NCBI GenBank assembly: GCA_902765035.1
Contig: CACWYF010000063.1
Coordinates: 1-7,082, forward strand
Length of the DNA stretch: 7,082 nucleotides
Origin: an uncultured Eubacteriales bacterium
GTDB taxonomy: Bacteria > Bacillota > Clostridia > Peptostreptococcales > Anaerovoracaceae
Direction: 5' to 3'
Each line of letters starts with the position of its first letter. Position 1 is the first letter of the stretch. Positions 6,878-7,082 of the stretch are shown here, one piece after another. The notes under the pieces are model-generated. The model did not search any database, was not told the DNA's origin, and saw only the letters and a program-made list of their open reading frames with translations. A program made the translations under genes and the position numbers.

Positions 6878-7082
6878 ATGAACAATGAAAAGGAAAACAA
6901 GGCGGAAGGAGAAAAGAAACTGTCCGCATCAAGAAATGAAAGAAAACTGAAAAAAGGCGAGAACAAGAGAAAAACCGGCAGCAGCGGAATGGATTTTGCA
7001 CTGGGTTCTGCTACGTCCGGCGACGCCAGCGTCATGGCCATTGATCTTAATGGTTTCATTACTGCATTTTCAGGTACGCGGT
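6878..7082 (+). CDS. Unrecognised protein with a Lys/Glu-rich N-terminus, 3'-truncated by window edge
   Basis: From the ATG at 6878 the frame is open to the window end, about 68 residues. The first 36 or so are strongly charged and low in hydrophobic residues (MNNEKENKAEGEKKLSASR, then repeated K, R and E), which suggests a flexible cytoplasmic or nucleic-acid-binding tail. The sequence then changes to an ordered-looking MDFALGSATSGDASVMAIDL stretch and GFITAFSGTR. The start lies two bases after the methyltransferase stop, implying cotranscription and translational coupling. A GGGGG run at 6861-6865 is a weak, distant ribosome-binding candidate. A start at the internal ATG (6989, MDFALG) is possible but would lose the close spacing. 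I do not recognise the family, and no function is proposed. Confidence 0.6.
   Translation, partial: MNNEKENKAEGEKKLSASRNERKLKKGENKRKTGSSGMDFALGSATSGDASVMAIDLNGFITAFSGTR

Noticed and set aside
6250..7059. Several - strand open frames across the methyltransferase 3' end and the last ORF
   Set aside because: They overlap each other and a well-supported + strand gene. Their compositions (runs of Ser, Arg or Phe) are those expected from reading the antisense of charged + strand coding sequence.
1..7082. CRISPR array, insertion sequence, prophage or integration site
   Set aside because: I found no regularly spaced direct repeats, no transposase or integrase motifs and no terminal inverted repeats bounding any segment.

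Overview
The window looks like ordinary chromosome from a Firmicute, most probably a member of the class Clostridia. The evidence is Shine-Dalgarno sites of the AGGAGG type before most genes, extended -10 sigma-A-like promoters, short GC-rich intrinsic terminators, a synthetase-only alarmone enzyme, and a small P-loop protein of a kind I associate with clostridia. Base composition is moderate, with AGA a common arginine codon. All real genes are on the + strand, and I see no insertion sequence, CRISPR array, tRNA or rRNA.

Layout: (1) 1-1436, the 3' part of a large M24B Xaa-Pro aminopeptidase gene, closed by an intrinsic terminator at 1473-1516. (2) A promoter at about 1538-1546 drives a small (p)ppGpp synthetase of the RelQ/YjbM kind (1585-2286). 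(3) 49 bases later comes valS (2336-4949). Every expected ValRS landmark is present in order, but the gene is broken near 2696-2705, where about 65 bases appear to be missing. The 5' piece (HIGH motif) and the 3' piece (editing domain, KMSKS, anticodon-binding and coiled-coil regions) are therefore in different frames. (4) A 154-base gap contains a good promoter (TTGAAT-17-TAGAAT). (5) A 140-residue P-loop NTPase of unknown role follows (5104-5526), then an intrinsic terminator at 5538-5571. (6) An adenine-type, beta-class DNA methyltransferase (5589-6875) has its ribosome-binding site almost directly after that terminator. (7) An unrecognised, lysine- and glutamate-rich ORF begins two bases after the methyltransferase stop and runs off the window.

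The SAS-valS pair links two aspects of amino-acid supply: alarmone signalling and valine charging of tRNA. The P-loop protein, methyltransferase and last ORF form a second closely spaced block, divided by a terminator, so methyltransferase expression probably depends on read-through. No restriction endonuclease is visible, so the methyltransferase appears solitary within this window. The points most worth a second look are the valS lesion (a biological deletion or an assembly fault), the terminator-gated methyltransferase with its unexplained C-terminal region, and the P-loop/methyltransferase/charged-protein cluster. I do not see a clear new defence or mobile system.
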